Shown piece by piece: positions 1 through 11,715 of a DNA stretch of 64,000 nt (positions are counted from its first letter, which is position 1; every line of letters starts with the position of its first letter). A program made the translations under genes and the position numbers. The stretch lies in NCBI GenBank assembly GCA_028386065.3, contig JAKUCV010004431.1:1-64000 (forward strand), written 5' to 3'. This DNA is from Turnera subulata (lineage: Eukaryota; Streptophyta; Magnoliopsida; Malpighiales; Passifloraceae). The notes below the pieces were generated by a model that searched no databases, was not told the origin of the DNA, and saw nothing but the letters and a program-made list of their open reading frames with translations.

Positions 1-1260
1 TCATTGTCATTTCTACTCTCTCTTCTCTTTGCATTCAATTCAATATTTGCTCTCTTATCAATCTTCAATTTCAATATTGTTTCTCTTCATTTATTTTCTT
101 TGCCACTAGATTGAATCGATTGATATCTTGCCTAGTCTCTGTGGATACGACCTTGAGTACCACGACGATTCTGTGCACTTGCAGGATTGACCACATCATT
201 AACGAGCCGAGCCGATGAACCGAGTCGACAAAATGGGTTGAGAAACCAAGGGGAGTAGCCGAGTTGAGTTGTCAAGTCGAGGTGCCGAGTTAGGAAGCCA
301 ATAAACCAGGATGCGGAGCCGAGCCAAGCTAACGAGAGTAGAGTACTCGAGTTGAGACAAACCATTAGGGGCCTTCTCATGGGTAGAAACGTAAATCCAG
401 ATCTGGGGAGAAGCAATGATAGAGAACGTGGGAAGGAGATGAGATGAGGTATGGTGAAGAGACAAGGAATGGGGAGAGTTGAGGTCCGCATTTTCTCGTG
501 AGAGGACAATGAGGTGTGACAATGAGGGGATTGATGGAAGCAATGATGAGGTGAGGGGATTGATGGAAGCAATAATAAGGTGATAATAACAAGGAGACAA
601 TGAGACGAGACAGAAGAGGGGATTTATTCCAAGGGACCACTCAATGATGTTGGAGAATAGGTGAGAACTGCAAACATAGGGAGAGAAGATTAGAGACCAC
701 GAGCCAAGTTGCTAGGCATGGATGGAAAGATGACAAAGAATTAGGAGAGGCGATATAGTTGTTCTTTAGAGTCTAGAGGTTGATTCAAGTCAAAAGGGGG
801 CAAGGGATAAATTCTATGTTCAACAATCAATAATGTCATCTTTTTTACTTTGATTTTTCACATAAGGAATAAAACTTTAATTTCCTTATCTTCTGTGTAT
901 ATGGGGCAAGTTGTGCATGACTTCATGACATTCGATTAGATCAATCTAAGGGACCATAAAAATCAAATACAAAGACCTGATTCTGTGGATGTAATCCGAC
1001 TTTACCTTACGTATATTCAATTAACCCCAGCTGATTCCTAAACACTCACCCGCACTAGCCTTCAAACACATACCCCATGTTGATACCTAGGTTACCCCAC
1101 CTGAACTCCATATTGATTCCATCACATCCACCGTGAATCTAGAAAAATTGCTGCTTAAAAATGAATCTGGCTTCCAAGTAAGTTATGTCTAATTGCACCT
1201 GCTTAAAGAAGATGTCGCCCTCCTCAAAAACAAAGGAAAAGAAAAAAAAAAGGAAAAGAG
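1..1260. other. Decayed repetitive DNA, no gene
   Basis: No credible gene is visible. The first 190 bases are pyrimidine-rich and run into a GTGGATACGACC motif like those near the 3' ends of some plant LTRs, so a retrotransposon remnant is possible. From about 200 to 600 there are imperfect short repeats (CCGAGTCGA-like, then GATGAGGTGAGGGG and GATTGATGGAAGCAATGA-like). The open frames across these repeats have repetitive composition and no recognisable domain. Confidence 0.4.
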
Positions 1261-1273
1261 AAAGAAGAGAGGG

Positions 1274-1276
<3 letters not shown>

Positions 1277-1324
<48 letters not shown>
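1277..1324. repeat. 48-nt poly-G homopolymer
   Basis: An uninterrupted run of 48 G follows GGGGGA in a purine-rich GA tract (about 1225-1276). The proline-rich frame on the minus strand is only poly-C translated. Runs of pure G this long are rare in plant genomes and are unstable in cloning and sequencing, so the true length is uncertain. Confidence 0.9.
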
Positions 1325-1325
<1 letters not shown>

Positions 1326-2164
1326 GGCACCCTCTAGATCACAATCCATGAAAATAGTCTAGACGATAGCGAAGGTGTTTCCCCCTAAAAAAAAAAGGAA
1401 AAGAGAGAGGGAGAAAAGTGAGAAAAGGAAGTGAATTTGGTGCCCAAATGTTGATTCATTATCCATCATGAGAAACCGGGAAAAGAGGAAGAAATCATAA
1501 TAAAGAAAACAAGTGTTCCCCCATCTGACCTACCACATTAAGTTCCCCACTGAACAGCAAGCCTGACAAACACCTCAAGTCAAACACTACATCCACAGAT
1601 ACGTAGGTAATCCAGCAACGGACCTGGTCTATAAATTATGGTTCCCAGATTGATTCAATAGAAAGATTGGAGTCGTTGTCAGATAGACATGCCACACTGT
1701 TGATTGTAGCCATGGGGTCCCTTCTTTTGAACATGTATTTTAAGTCATCATAAAGCTGCTGATGTCAGTCAACTCCGTCTCTCTCTAGAAACCCATTCTG
1801 AATTTGGTCATCAATGGTCATGCATCTCCGATGGTCTCCCAATAGCACTCCGGTTTCCCGCTAACCCCTCATTGAAATCGATAGTCTATCTCTCCATTAG
1901 TCAACTGAGTATACCCAGCCCGTGTAGTCTTGATCTTCCCAAAACTTCATGGTCACAGTATTCTGTGTCTATGGTTGCTACTCCCACAGAAAAAAAGAGA
2001 GAGAAAAAGAAAAAGAAAAAAAAAGAGAAAAGAAAGGAAAGTCCGCTAGTTTGAAACCCGAAAGGGCGTTCTAGGCAAAAAATTAGGACAAGCCTGCTAG
2101 GTTGAAAACCCGAGAGGGTGGCCTAGGCAAAAGTTAAGGCCAAAATGAAAATGGGATAGTAGCT
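1325..2164. other. Intergenic or decayed retroelement DNA
   Basis: No gene is supported. A purine-rich stretch lies at about 1387-1430 and an A/G-rich stretch at about 1988-2040. At 2050-2150 a segment with two similar lines (GAAACCCGAAAGGGCG and GAAAACCCGAGAGGGTGG, each followed by a CTAGGCAAAA-like string) resembles sequence seen downstream of pol in Tat-lineage Ty3 elements. That assignment is from memory of the family and tentative. This segment continues on the far side of the solo LTR. Confidence 0.35.
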
Positions 2165-2169
2165 AAATG

Positions 2170-4309
2170 TGTAACGCTCCGAATTTTTGGTATTTAATTT
2201 TTATAAATTTTCGGTATTTTCTTGAAATTTTATTTCCAATTTTACCCTCGAGGAATTTCTTGAATTTTGGTCAAGGAATTAATTTATTTCCCTTGGAAAT
2301 GTTATTTTATTTATGGAATTAATCCTTAGTCGGTTTCTTGGGGATCAATTGGAGTCCCAAGGTGGAACATGGAGTTTCTTGCAGTTTTTATTAAAACTAC
2401 GTAGTTTGGTTTAAAGAGAGGAAAAGAAAAATATTAATAATAGTAAAACAAACTTAAACCCTAGCGCGCGTTGACTGGTAGGGTTGACCGTACCTTAAAC
2501 CAAAACGACGTCGTTTTGGTCTAGGCCGGCCAACCCTACCCCTTCCTCTTTTCTTTTCTTTTTCTTTTCCCTTTCTCTTTCTTTTCTTCTCTCCCGCCGC
2601 CCTCTCCCTTCACCCACGATTTTTGTACCCGGATCTGTTGCCCACAGATCGTGGGTTCAAGGGACGGTTTCCCCGATTTCCTCTTTCTCTCTTAATCTCT
2701 TTGATTTTCTTTTATCTCGTTTCCTCTACATCTCTCTGCCTCTCTCGCCGACACCATCATCATCTTCCCTCCTCAAATAACTCTGCCGCTGCCGCTTCTT
2801 TGCTCCCATTTCGTCGTGTTGCCGTCGACTTGCTTTTCTCACAGGAGGAGCCGCTCGTGGAGAGTGGTGACTGAGGACCAGGGAGCTTGCCTTGTCTGCG
2901 TGTGCGACTGGTGAGTTCGGGACTGAGCTTGTCGCCGCCGTGGTGCTCGGATCTGGCTGCCGTCGCTGTCGGTTATGAGGTAAATCACGGCTGCTCTTCT
3001 TCATTTTGGTTTACCTGCTTCTCTGTGTCAATTGGGTTTCCACTTGTGGGTTTCTGATCGACTGTTGGTGGTGGTTTCGAGGTTGTTGGTCGTGTGTGCG
3101 GGTTGCTGGATGGAAGATGGTGGAGGGCGGGTGCGTGTGTGCGGTGGTCGGGTTTCTGGTGGTGGTCGGGCTGTTGTTTGCATTTTGTTTTCCGAGTAAG
3201 GATTCAATCCCTCAATTGTTTTTCTTGTTTCGATAGTTGATGTTCTGTGGATTGGTTTTTTCTTGGATTGAATGATGGATGTGATCTTCGGGTTTGATAG
3301 CTTGTTTTGGGTTCTTTTCTGGGTTACTGTTGCCTTTCTCCGTTGTACCGGGGTGCTGTTCCGACGAGGTTGACCGGAATCCGGCGAGGCTCGAGAATTT
3401 TCCGATGAAGCTCGGGCACGGTAGAATTCTTTGCCGGCGTTACATGGTAATTCTGAGCGACGTGTATACCGAAATTTTTATACAAGACATGTAGCGTAAA
3501 TGCATTTAATTAATGTATTAAAATGATGTGGATTTAGTGGAAACCGAGTGTGACGAGTTGAGAGTCGCGTGGCCTGAATCCTTTCGACGCAGATAGGACC
3601 GTTAGGCCGGAAAGGCTGGGCTCGGGTTATTAAGTAATGTGATTGTTATGACTGATCGGGCCCAAGCCCATTAACTTCTTCTTTGAGCGGCCACTTGAGG
3701 TTTATAAGTGGTTTATGCCTCAGAATCTACCCCTTCTGAGATTCGACATTTGGGTTTTCACACCCGGGATCTGGCCAGATACGCTACCGAGACTTGACTC
3801 ACAGTAGAGGGCCCTGAATAATAAATACTCAAACTACGATAAGATATTTAACGACAATAAACATTCATCACTGACAATTCAATTAAGCATAATAACTGAC
3901 AGATAAATCTGTGTTGTGTGTACGGTGGCTTGTTTTGTGCACTATGGCTGTGATTTCCAGGTATCGATGTGATTTGTAGTTGACTTGGAATTGTATACTT
4001 TGGTATATTTTTTTATAGTGAGATAGTGGTTGGTCTCACCCCTCACAGACTTTATGCAGCTTAACTGATCGATGATCGAGAGTGCATATCAGCAGGTGGC
4101 GGTGTTTTCCTCCTCAGGTCGGATCCATAGAGTTCACTGCATACACGTTTTATGTGTTGTCTTCTGATGCATATTTGTTGTTATTTAATTTATTGTATAA
4201 TTGTACATTGATTTTGTTGTTTGTATCGTATCCCCGGTAGAAATGGCAAAATTGTCTTTTCACATGTTTAAATTAATTTAATTGGATATTTTGGGATACG
4301 GGCGTTTCA
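2170..4309 (+). mobile_element. Solo LTR, TGTAACG family (Ty3-like)
   Basis: The element begins TGTAACGCTCC and ends GGGCGTTTCA, the inverted-terminus pattern of an LTR. It is flanked by the perfect 5-bp duplication AAATG at 2165-2169 and 4310-4314. At 2,140 bp it is a shorter relative of the 3.6-kb LTRs at 35601 and 40668, sharing its first roughly 80 bases and its 3' block. It carries a 22-bp palindrome at 2499-2520 whose core is CAAAACGACGTCGTTTTG, a CT-rich leader at about 2540-2600, and a conserved structured block at about 4017-4150. Open frames at 2623-2874, 3006-3236 and 3294-3494 lie in the LTR leader and have no recognisable domain. A single LTR with intact TSD implies LTR-LTR recombination. 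Confidence 0.9.
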
Positions 4310-6712
4310 AAATGACAGCAAAGAGATATCCATATGTTAGATCACATTGCTCCGTCAATTCTCAAAGCAAAGGCTACTCATCAAAGATAGACCACTCGGT
4401 TGACCATGTCATCATCAACAAAAGGGATATAGAACTTCTGGGCACATTGCCTCCTTCTATTTTGAAAGGGATATCCATTCATCCATCCACCTTGCCTTGA
4501 TTGAAAAATTTATCCATCAAAACTTTTTTGACAAGAAGTGCTCGCCTTTGGGGTCCCAGTTAGAATTTGAGGTGAATGGGTTCATAGTCATTGAGAATCT
4601 TTTTCTTTGAGGCTTTGGAGTTTTCGATGGAATAACTCGGTTATTCTCAAATGGCTTAACTTTCACCTTAGCTCGAATGGTTTTTAATGCTCATGCATCA
4701 TACTAGGGGCACTCACACTTAAATGCACTACGTCTAGATAGAAAGCACACACATTCAGACGTACATGTAGAAGTAGACGGCACTTGCATCCAAGTGGAAA
4801 GGGGAGATAGAAAGAGAGGAAAAGTCGAGAGGGAGGATAGAGAAGATGAAAAGGGGAAAACATGTCATAAGCACTTGCATCCAAAAACTCACAAATAGAT
4901 ACTAGGGGCACCCCCATGCATTGGAAAGACGACACACTTAGACATGCTCATGCATCACTCACATGAATTCCTTGATAAGGTAGACTTGGTTGAGGATAAA
5001 GGGTCAACAAAGGTGACAACATTAGAAATTCATCACTTAATGTAGACATACATTTTCTAGAGCTATTAGCCGAAGGTGTATGCCATGCCCGAATCTTGTA
5101 GATAGTGAAGAATGTAGACAAAGGGCATGTCAAGCCTTATTTTTCTGCCTCGTCAAGCTAACATCACGCAATAGAGGCACAGCTGCCCTGAGATTAATCA
5201 TGACATTAGGGGCACGGCAAGCCTGGAATCCTTGTTAATGAGGTTACGAGGGGCATGCTACCCCACTTTGTTTTATTGATTTCCCAAAGGCACAGCGGGC
5301 CCATTTATCTGACTATGACTAAGTAAATCACCTGTTTGGCAGTGGGTTGGGACACTCGGGATGATTTAGGGCTAGGGGCATGGTAGACCACGACTAGATG
5401 ATGCAGTGAGCATCATGCCCCACCTCGAGAATTTCGAACCAAGGGTATGATGTGCCCGCATTTGGGCAAGGGGCAAGATACACCCTACCTCCTTCAAGCC
5501 CACAAGAGAACCCTGGGACATGAGAGTCACAGGCCATAGACACACCCAAAAAACCCAGTTAGAGGACCTAGGGACATGTGATCAAGACCACCCCGAATGA
5601 GTGAGACAATGAGAGGACCCGAGACACCTAAACATGAGATATCCAAAAATGAGTCAACCCTTAGGGAGCAAGCCCATAAGCCAGAAACCCAGACACGAGA
5701 TATCCAGGTATGAGGAAACTTTGAGACAAATCCAAAAGTCGGGACCCAGCTCCTGCAAGCCTTGAAACACAAGCCAGAAGTCGGGTCCCAACACTCGCAA
5801 ACCGTGAGATGAGGGAGATTGAATATGAAGGAAGCCATGAGAGAAAACCAGGAGAGAGCCTAAAACCGGGACAACTTCTGCAAACCATGAGATGAGGAGA
5901 ACAGAGATAAACCAAACATGCGATATGCATAGATGAGACAACCGAGCCATGAGTGAAAAGCCGAGGACCCAATCCTTGCAACCCGGAGAGGAGTGAGCTT
6001 AAAGCCGGGATCCAGCTCCTGCAAATCATGAGATGAGAGAACCCAGAAAAATCGAGAGATGTGCAAGCCAAAAGCTGGGACCTAGCACCCGCAAACCGTG
6101 AGATGAGAAACCAGACATGAGGGGAACCAAAACTAAGATATCCAAAAGCCAGGACCGAGCTCCCGCAAACCTTTGAGAGACACATGCCCAGAAGCCGGGA
6201 CCTGGCTCCTGCAAACCCTAAGAGTCACATATCCAAAGCCGGGACGCACCTCCCGCGAACCTTAAGACACATGCCCAAAAGGCGGGACCGAGCTCCCGCA
6301 AACCTTGAGAAGCACTACGTACCCCAGGAGGACGATAAAATCCCTACTTAGCAAAGATGAGATGATTCTTTGCTAACGACCCGATAGATGAGATGATTCT
6401 ATCACAGACACACCGAGTACCCCAGGGAGGACGATAAAATCCCTAGTTAGCAAAGATGAGATGATTCTTTGCTGGCGACCCAATAGATAAGATGATTCTA
6501 TCACAAACCTTGGGATTTGATGATCCCAAAATCCTCGGATGAGATGATTCCCAGCAATCCACAGCTTTCATGATGAGATGATTCCTGAAATAGAGCACGG
6601 GATGCTCCAACCTTTGACACAGATCACTCACATCAATTAATTCAAATTTGGTTGTTCCTTTTCTTGCGTTGTTTCGTCCATAGTTTCTAAGGGCTCATCA
6701 ATGAGGGGCATC
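4310..6712 (+). other. Probable 3' internal region of a Tat/Ogre-like element
   Basis: This stretch runs from the solo LTR to a purine-rich tract (AATGAGGGGCATC) directly before the LTR at 6713, the expected place of a polypurine tract. It is largely non-coding; a 72-aa frame at 4282-4500 has no recognised domain. The remainder is repeat-rich (separate entries). Removing the solo LTR joins it to the segment at 2050-2164, so both are probably parts of one older retroelement. Confidence 0.45.
5540..6335. repeat. Imperfect tandem repeats, core GCCGGGACC
   Basis: About a dozen degenerate units of very roughly 60-70 bp share GCCGGGACC, AGCTCC and GCAAACC followed by TGAGATGAGA-like sequence. The minus-strand frames here (for example 5661-6185) are repeat-driven and carry no domain. 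Tandem arrays of this kind are typical of untranslated regions of large Ty3 elements. Confidence 0.7.
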
Positions 6713-7010
6713 TGTGAACACCCAAATTTGACCCATGAATATTACTCTAATTTAGATTTCAGGTATGCTCAAACCATAAGATTAATGAGATGATTTGGTC
6801 TTTGGCTAAGGCACACTTAGAATTTATTTTAGTGGAATACATTTTTAATGAATTGGAGTTTATATGTTTGAACCTTAGGATTAATGAGATGATTTAATCT
6901 TAGGATAAAAATATACTAAAGCCCAGTTAATTAAAATATCATCCTATTTTATTTATTTGGGCTTTCTTGTTTATTTTAACCCGATTATAATGAGATGATT
7001 TATTTTTGGG
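6348..7010 (+). repeat. Series of hairpins sharing the loop ATGAGATGATT
   Basis: The string ATGAGATGATT recurs, each time between two complementary arms that differ from copy to copy. Clear cases are 6348-6376 (arms TTAGCAAAG and CTTTGCTAA), 6383-6403 (GATAG/CTATC) and 6449-6473 (AGCAAAG/CTTTGCT). A near copy at about 6485-6502 has ATAG/CTAT arms, and copies near 6570, 6776, 6888 and 6990 have longer, wobble-containing arms. The first six lie before the LTR start at 6713 and the rest inside the LTR. An approximately 97-bp direct duplication (about 6317-6405 and 6417-6505) produced some copies, but not the unrelated stems. Confidence 0.7.
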
Positions 7011-8458
7011 TTAAGGATAAAATTGAGGGCCTAAGTCAATGAAATTTGGATCTTGCAGAGTTGAATAGCCCATAAACACATTACTTGCAGACTAATTTTA
7101 GCTTTGATTTTCGTGGAAAATCAGAGTTAAATCATCCTTTAATGGTAAATGTATTTTTGGTATGATTTGGGCATAAAATGAGGACTTAATATGTAATCAA
7201 TCAATTAGGAGATGATTGGGTGGAGTACTAATCAAGAAAAGAGGTGATTCTCGGTTGATTAAGGGTTAATTATGTGGTGGAATCAAATCAGGGAGGAATT
7301 AAGGGAAACCGGGTGCAAAAAAGGAAAGAACAGGGAAACGTGAGGGTGCCGGGTGGGCATGGCGGGATGACCGCCGGGCCTGGAGGTCATCTAGGCCGTA
7401 ACCACCAGCCATGGAGGCCATCCAGCCCATGACCGGCGGCCCTGGCAGTCTTGGTGCCCAAATTGCCCGATTTTTCCCGATTTTCTCCCATAATTTGATT
7501 CTAAACGGTTTTGGCCCAGATTTTTGGCTGAGACCTTTTTCACTAAGCAGTTCCACGCCCCTATACTCCCTAGAGCACTATAAATAGGGCCTCCTATTCA
7601 CATTTCAAGGGATCAATCTCTCATTACACACACACTCCCCTTAAGCTTTGTTGCTTGGAGAAACTCTACCTTTCCAAGTCTAGAAATATTTTTATAGGGT
7701 AGAAACTATGGAGAAATTTCGTGGGAAAACATCAAGAAAGAAGCCAAAAAAGAGGAGATCAAGAGGAGGGAGCAATCAAAAGCAATCTAGGAGCCAAGAA
7801 GGTGGAGAATCCGAGTAGAAGGACCTGATGTGAGTAGTCTCAGAAAATAATTCATATCTCGAGTTCTAAAAGTTGGATTGCTTTGATCTTGGACTCTTTG
7901 GAAAGCTAAGAGTGAGAGCTACAACTTTTTTGTTGAGCCCAAAAGCGGAATCGGTCGTTCTCATTGTCTAAAATCCAGTAGAAGACAACTCATAGATTCT
8001 ATCCAGCAACCGATTAAGTATTCTAATCCTTTCTTGATTGTGAATCTTATTGATTGCTATTTGCTGCTTGTTTGGTGTTGTTGAATGATGCTTTTGTTGA
8101 TGATGTGAGTATGTGATGCCATGACAAGAATTGCATGGGCTTTGAAACCCGGTCGCCGGGGTACGTAGGTGGTCTCCAGTGGTGGAGACTCAAAACCAAT
8201 TATTTTATTTTCACTTTTTGTTCCAATTAAATTCCTTTTATTTTCTTTATGTGATTTGTTTCCACACTACACACACTTGCACAAGGTATACTTACTTTCT
8301 TCAATTGCACAAAGTTTCGCCCCAAACAGGGATGGGTGCCTAACACCTTCCCATCCTTGACGAACCCCCGGGCCCATTATCTTTGGTTCGCTAACCAGTT
8401 GCTTTAAACGGAGTCATTAGGATTCATGAGCGGTTTTTTTCCCGAATTTTGTCCCACA
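6713..8458 (+). mobile_element. Tat/Ogre-like LTR (Ty3 superfamily)
   Basis: It begins TGTGAACACCC straight after a purine tract and ends near TTTTGTCCCACA; the end could also be placed at 8468. It holds a good TATA box (TATAAATA, 7579-7586) and is followed within about 12 bp by GGTGGCGAGTCC, resembling the TGGCGACTC primer-binding site (tRNA-Arg type) known for Tat/Ogre elements. Having both a purine tract upstream and a primer-binding site downstream, it sits between two internal regions. No matching 5-bp TSD flanks it, so it is not a simple solo LTR. The lineage is inferred from terminal motifs only. Confidence 0.55.
7579..7586 (+). promoter_or_regulatory. TATA box of the Tat/Ogre-like LTR
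   Basis: TATAAATA followed by a G/C-rich stretch and a CA-rich segment with ACACACACAC at about 7625. Transcription would be expected to start roughly 30 bp downstream, inside the LTR. Confidence 0.55.
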
Positions 8459-8468
8459 ATAAAATTCA

Positions 8469-8481
8469 GGTGGCGAGTCCA
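8469..8481 (+). other. Candidate primer-binding site
   Basis: GGTGGCGAGTCC directly downstream of the LTR resembles the tRNA-Arg-type primer-binding site TGGCGACTCC of Tat/Ogre elements, with one visible change. It supports plus orientation for the LTR. Confidence 0.4.
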
Positions 8482-9690
8482 AAGATAATGGGTGTTGGTA
8501 AAGATGAAGGTGTAAAGGGAAAGGTGAGGAGGCCTAAGTGATTTTGGGTCGAGTTCTCACAAGAACACATTTGTTCTCAATGACATTGTGTCCTTCAATG
8601 AGATCAACTAGTTCTTAAACTTTATTGACTCTCATTGACTCTATTTTTTCTTCAATTTCTTTTGTCCATTTTTCTTTAAAAGGATTTTGAGAAAGCCTCT
8701 TCTAGGCTCATCTTGTAGGAATATCATAAAAGACACATTACCATTGATGTCAAATCATTAAAGACAGTTTTTTATGAGAATCACACTAAATTATCATTCA
8801 GGTAAGTCGTTCCCATTTGGATCGACATGGCTCCCACTCGGATTAAAAACGCTAATATCGTTCCCACTTAGAACAAGATCTATCTTTGTCGCTCCCACTT
8901 GGAACAACAAGATTACTTTTATTCGGACTTAATGATGAGGAAGTTTATTGATGAGAAAATAATTCATCAATTGTTAAAATCCTCCCACTCGAATGAAGTA
9001 ATCCTTGCACCTCTTAATCCTCTTTCTCAAATAAAGATAGGCCTTAACCTACCTCACCCTTCTTAGGAAATTCATTCACAAAGAATGTGACATCATATGG
9101 TATACACTCAGTTATGCTCCCACTGTTTTGTAGGCTTATAAACACATAACCCTTGAGGTTAGTGAATATCTCATAAGATACTTGTCTTCCTCTGAAGGTA
9201 CATCTTGCCAAGTAGAGAGAAGAATGTGTATAAGCAACATAACTTCCAAGGTTACTAAAACACTTGGTGGGTAGCATTATAATCTACAACACATGCAGAG
9301 TAGTTGTAACTAACTATATAGGCATATTGTTAAGTATATAGGCAACAACCAATTAAATATTACCCGTGTGGCAATAAGGTTTGTGCCTTCGTTTACTTAA
9401 CCGTTACAGAAGCATTCCATCACATCACTTTATAACACATTTTGTCACAAATTATTAGGAATAGTCAACCAGTGCACTATATGATTTCATCATATGTCCA
9501 ACTGATTGTCAGGATCGGGAGCCACGGCTTGAATTACTGGTCGGTGGAGACCGTCACAGTATATCGGATCGGTCCCCCTGTCTCTACGGCTAAACCCTAG
9601 ATTGCAGTAAGCAGGTTATCTGTCTTTTTATCCAACTTATGTACAATGTGTACAATACATGATATATCAACCTCCATTTATGGTGACTTA
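8482..9690. other. Retroelement-like non-coding DNA with CTCCCACTNGGA repeats
   Basis: No gene is supported. From about 8806 to 8996 the motif CTCCCACTNGGA, or TTCCCACTTNGA, recurs about five times at irregular 35-60 bp spacing, and once more near 9117. On the minus strand it reads as AGTGGGAG, like the purine tract before many LTRs, so these may be multiplied LTR-boundary fragments. The 77-aa frame at 9044-9277 is not recognised. Confidence 0.35.
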
Positions 9691-9697
9691 TATAATG

Positions 9698-10066
9698 CAA
9701 GGTTATTAAACCTGGCCCGGTCATTGACCCGTTCCAATGGCCATGTCGCGGTTTTAGAGGTCTAACCGCGGTCCAACTGGGTCTGACCGGTATTGGAAAT
9801 AATAGTAAAAATATGCATATTTATACATAAATAGGTACAACCAAAGGTCTGATCATGGTTTGACCAAGATATTTTTTTGAATTTTTTGACTTTTAACCCT
9901 GAAAAAACCAGAAATGGGTAAACAAAACCGGAAAACCCGAAGAACCCGGCATGACCCAGCTGGTTTTTTGGAGGGCCAAACCGGAGGGGTAAAAACCCGG
10001 ATTTGTCCCTGGGTCGCGGTTAACCCGTTTCAATCGGCCGGGCCGGGCCGGGTTTGATAACCATGA
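9698..10066. mobile_element. MITE, 369 bp, GGTTATYAAACC termini
   Basis: The left end reads CAAGGTTATTAAACC and the reverse complement of the right end reads TCATGGTTATCAAACC, so the terminal inverted repeats agree at most positions; both ends then run into GGCCCGG-rich sequence. The 7-bp string TATAATG lies on both sides (9691-9697 and 10067-10073). That TSD length and the CA start suggest a hAT-type non-autonomous element. No coding capacity is present. Confidence 0.65.
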
Positions 10067-10073
10067 TATAATG

Positions 10074-11040
10074 TATTAGTTGTTCCCAATTGGGCTTAAG
10101 TGAGCACCCCTTATAGATGGACTCACTATTTTCCAACAATGTTGATCTCTAGAATTTAACAGGTCAACCTAAATAAATTGACACTAACCGACGAATCTCT
10201 CATTTCAACAAGTCATCCTTTAGGGTTTGATTACTAAAATTCTAAAATTCTCGACATACAAAATTTAACTTGTCAGCTAAAATTAAAATTAAAAGGTAGC
10301 CCTACTGCATCCGTCTTTTAAGTATTTTTATGAAATCATGGGATCATCTATTGCAACGACATGAGCCCTATTAAAGAAAAATATGAAACCGTTGACTTAT
10401 ATTGTTTAAGACTTGGAAATTTTATGCTACTTATTTAGGCAAATTTTTTTTATATAGAGAAAAATAAGTAAAAAGGTTCATCTAGCGTACCGGTTGTAAA
10501 TTATCTTATCGGTCACGTTCAATTAAAAATTGAGTACCCTACTTACAAATCCAAGAAAACACACAGTTGAAAAAGCCATTACACTTATTATTTTACTTTG
10601 CCAACTAACCCAACCAAAATTATTCCCTTTTGCCTCTTTGACCGGCTGTTACGGTAATTAGGTGGTTTCTATCTTAGTTTTGCCAACATTCTTGCCACTG
10701 GTTTTTGGTAACGATGACAATCTTCCTGTTGTTGGGTGAAAACCTACAGAAGCTCCTGATTTTGGTAAATAATTACGCATAAATATGTTCAAACTGAAAA
10801 GAAAAGGAAGTTTGAGGTTACTTACATATCTGGATCTGGTAAGTTTTCAGGTACAATTTCTCACACACGACAATCTCTCCCAGCCTCTCGTTGATCATCC
10901 TGAACGCCAAGTTTGTGTCTTTAAATATGTGGGGGAAAAAAAAATCCATGGCTAACCCGCAGTCAACTAAATTTATATAATATTCTCCTACTCTCACATC
11001 TTTCTTCTCAAGCCTCTAAATTTTCAGATTCACCACTTTA
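10074..11040. other. AT-rich intergenic DNA
   Basis: No gene or repeat is recognised here. A TATATAAT string near 10973 followed by CT-rich sequence and CTCACATC could be the core promoter of the decayed gene that follows. Confidence 0.35.
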
Positions 11041-11045
11041 AACTC

Positions 11046-11715
11046 TTGATTAACGGTCAAACAATCTCATTATCCTCATGGGATTCCTTTCAAGGTCCAA
11101 TGCTGTCAACAGACAATGCCTCGAGGATTTGTGTGCAGCAACAAGTAAGAGGAATCCTAAATCAGTTCGTACAAGATACTCTAACTTTCTTCAACAAAAC
11201 ATTCCCAAACCAGATGAAACAGTGGAATTGGAATCAAAGAGAAACCATACAATTCCAAGAAAAATACCAGCTGGTCTTGAAAGACAACATGGCCTCAAAC
11301 ATTTTACGGGTTTGGAGAAGCTGTCTCCATCAGCTACAAATGTTTAAACATTGGCTCGCGCCAACATTCTAGAGAAAAAACAGAAGCTCTTGGTGTTTCA
11401 TGATCAAAATAAAGATATCATGGGTACTGCCAACAATGTGCAACTTGACGGAAGAAGGAAATAAGTTAGTAGGACGGTCGAAAAAGAAGGTGGCGTCTCG
11501 TCCAGCATACAAACACAATTAGGCAGTTTGAAGCTTACAATCCGGAGACGACATCACACTTGATTGATACTTATCCTTAAGAGACGAACGAGTACGGAAA
11601 TATGTCAAATGAGGAGCTAGTTTCTCCATGCGAGGAATTCATTCAAAGGTTCAGAGGATATGTGGCTACAGGGACAGTAAGCCGAAGACGTCGTTGTCTT
11701 ATAGAGTAAAAGAAC
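11046..11715 (+). pseudogene. Decayed plant gene, DUF761-like C-terminus
   Basis: Two overlapping frames open at 11046 (108 aa) and 11078 (89 aa, beginning MGFLSRSN). Neither N-terminus is recognised. Further on, one frame at about 11478-11707 reads through a single stop at about 11578 and ends in a segment with NEEL, CEEFIQRFRG and a run of arginines. This resembles the short C-terminal DUF761 motif of plant proteins (E-E-F-I-x-R-F/I followed by basic residues). The stop and the frame changes argue for a pseudogene. A gene with unrecognised introns is an alternative; the family call rests on a short motif. Confidence 0.35.

Noticed and set aside
1139..1330. Proline-rich 63-aa frame
   Set aside because: It is the complement of the poly-G run.
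5661..6185. 174-aa minus-strand frame
   Set aside because: It is generated by tandem repeats with no domain; neighbouring frames show the same repetition.
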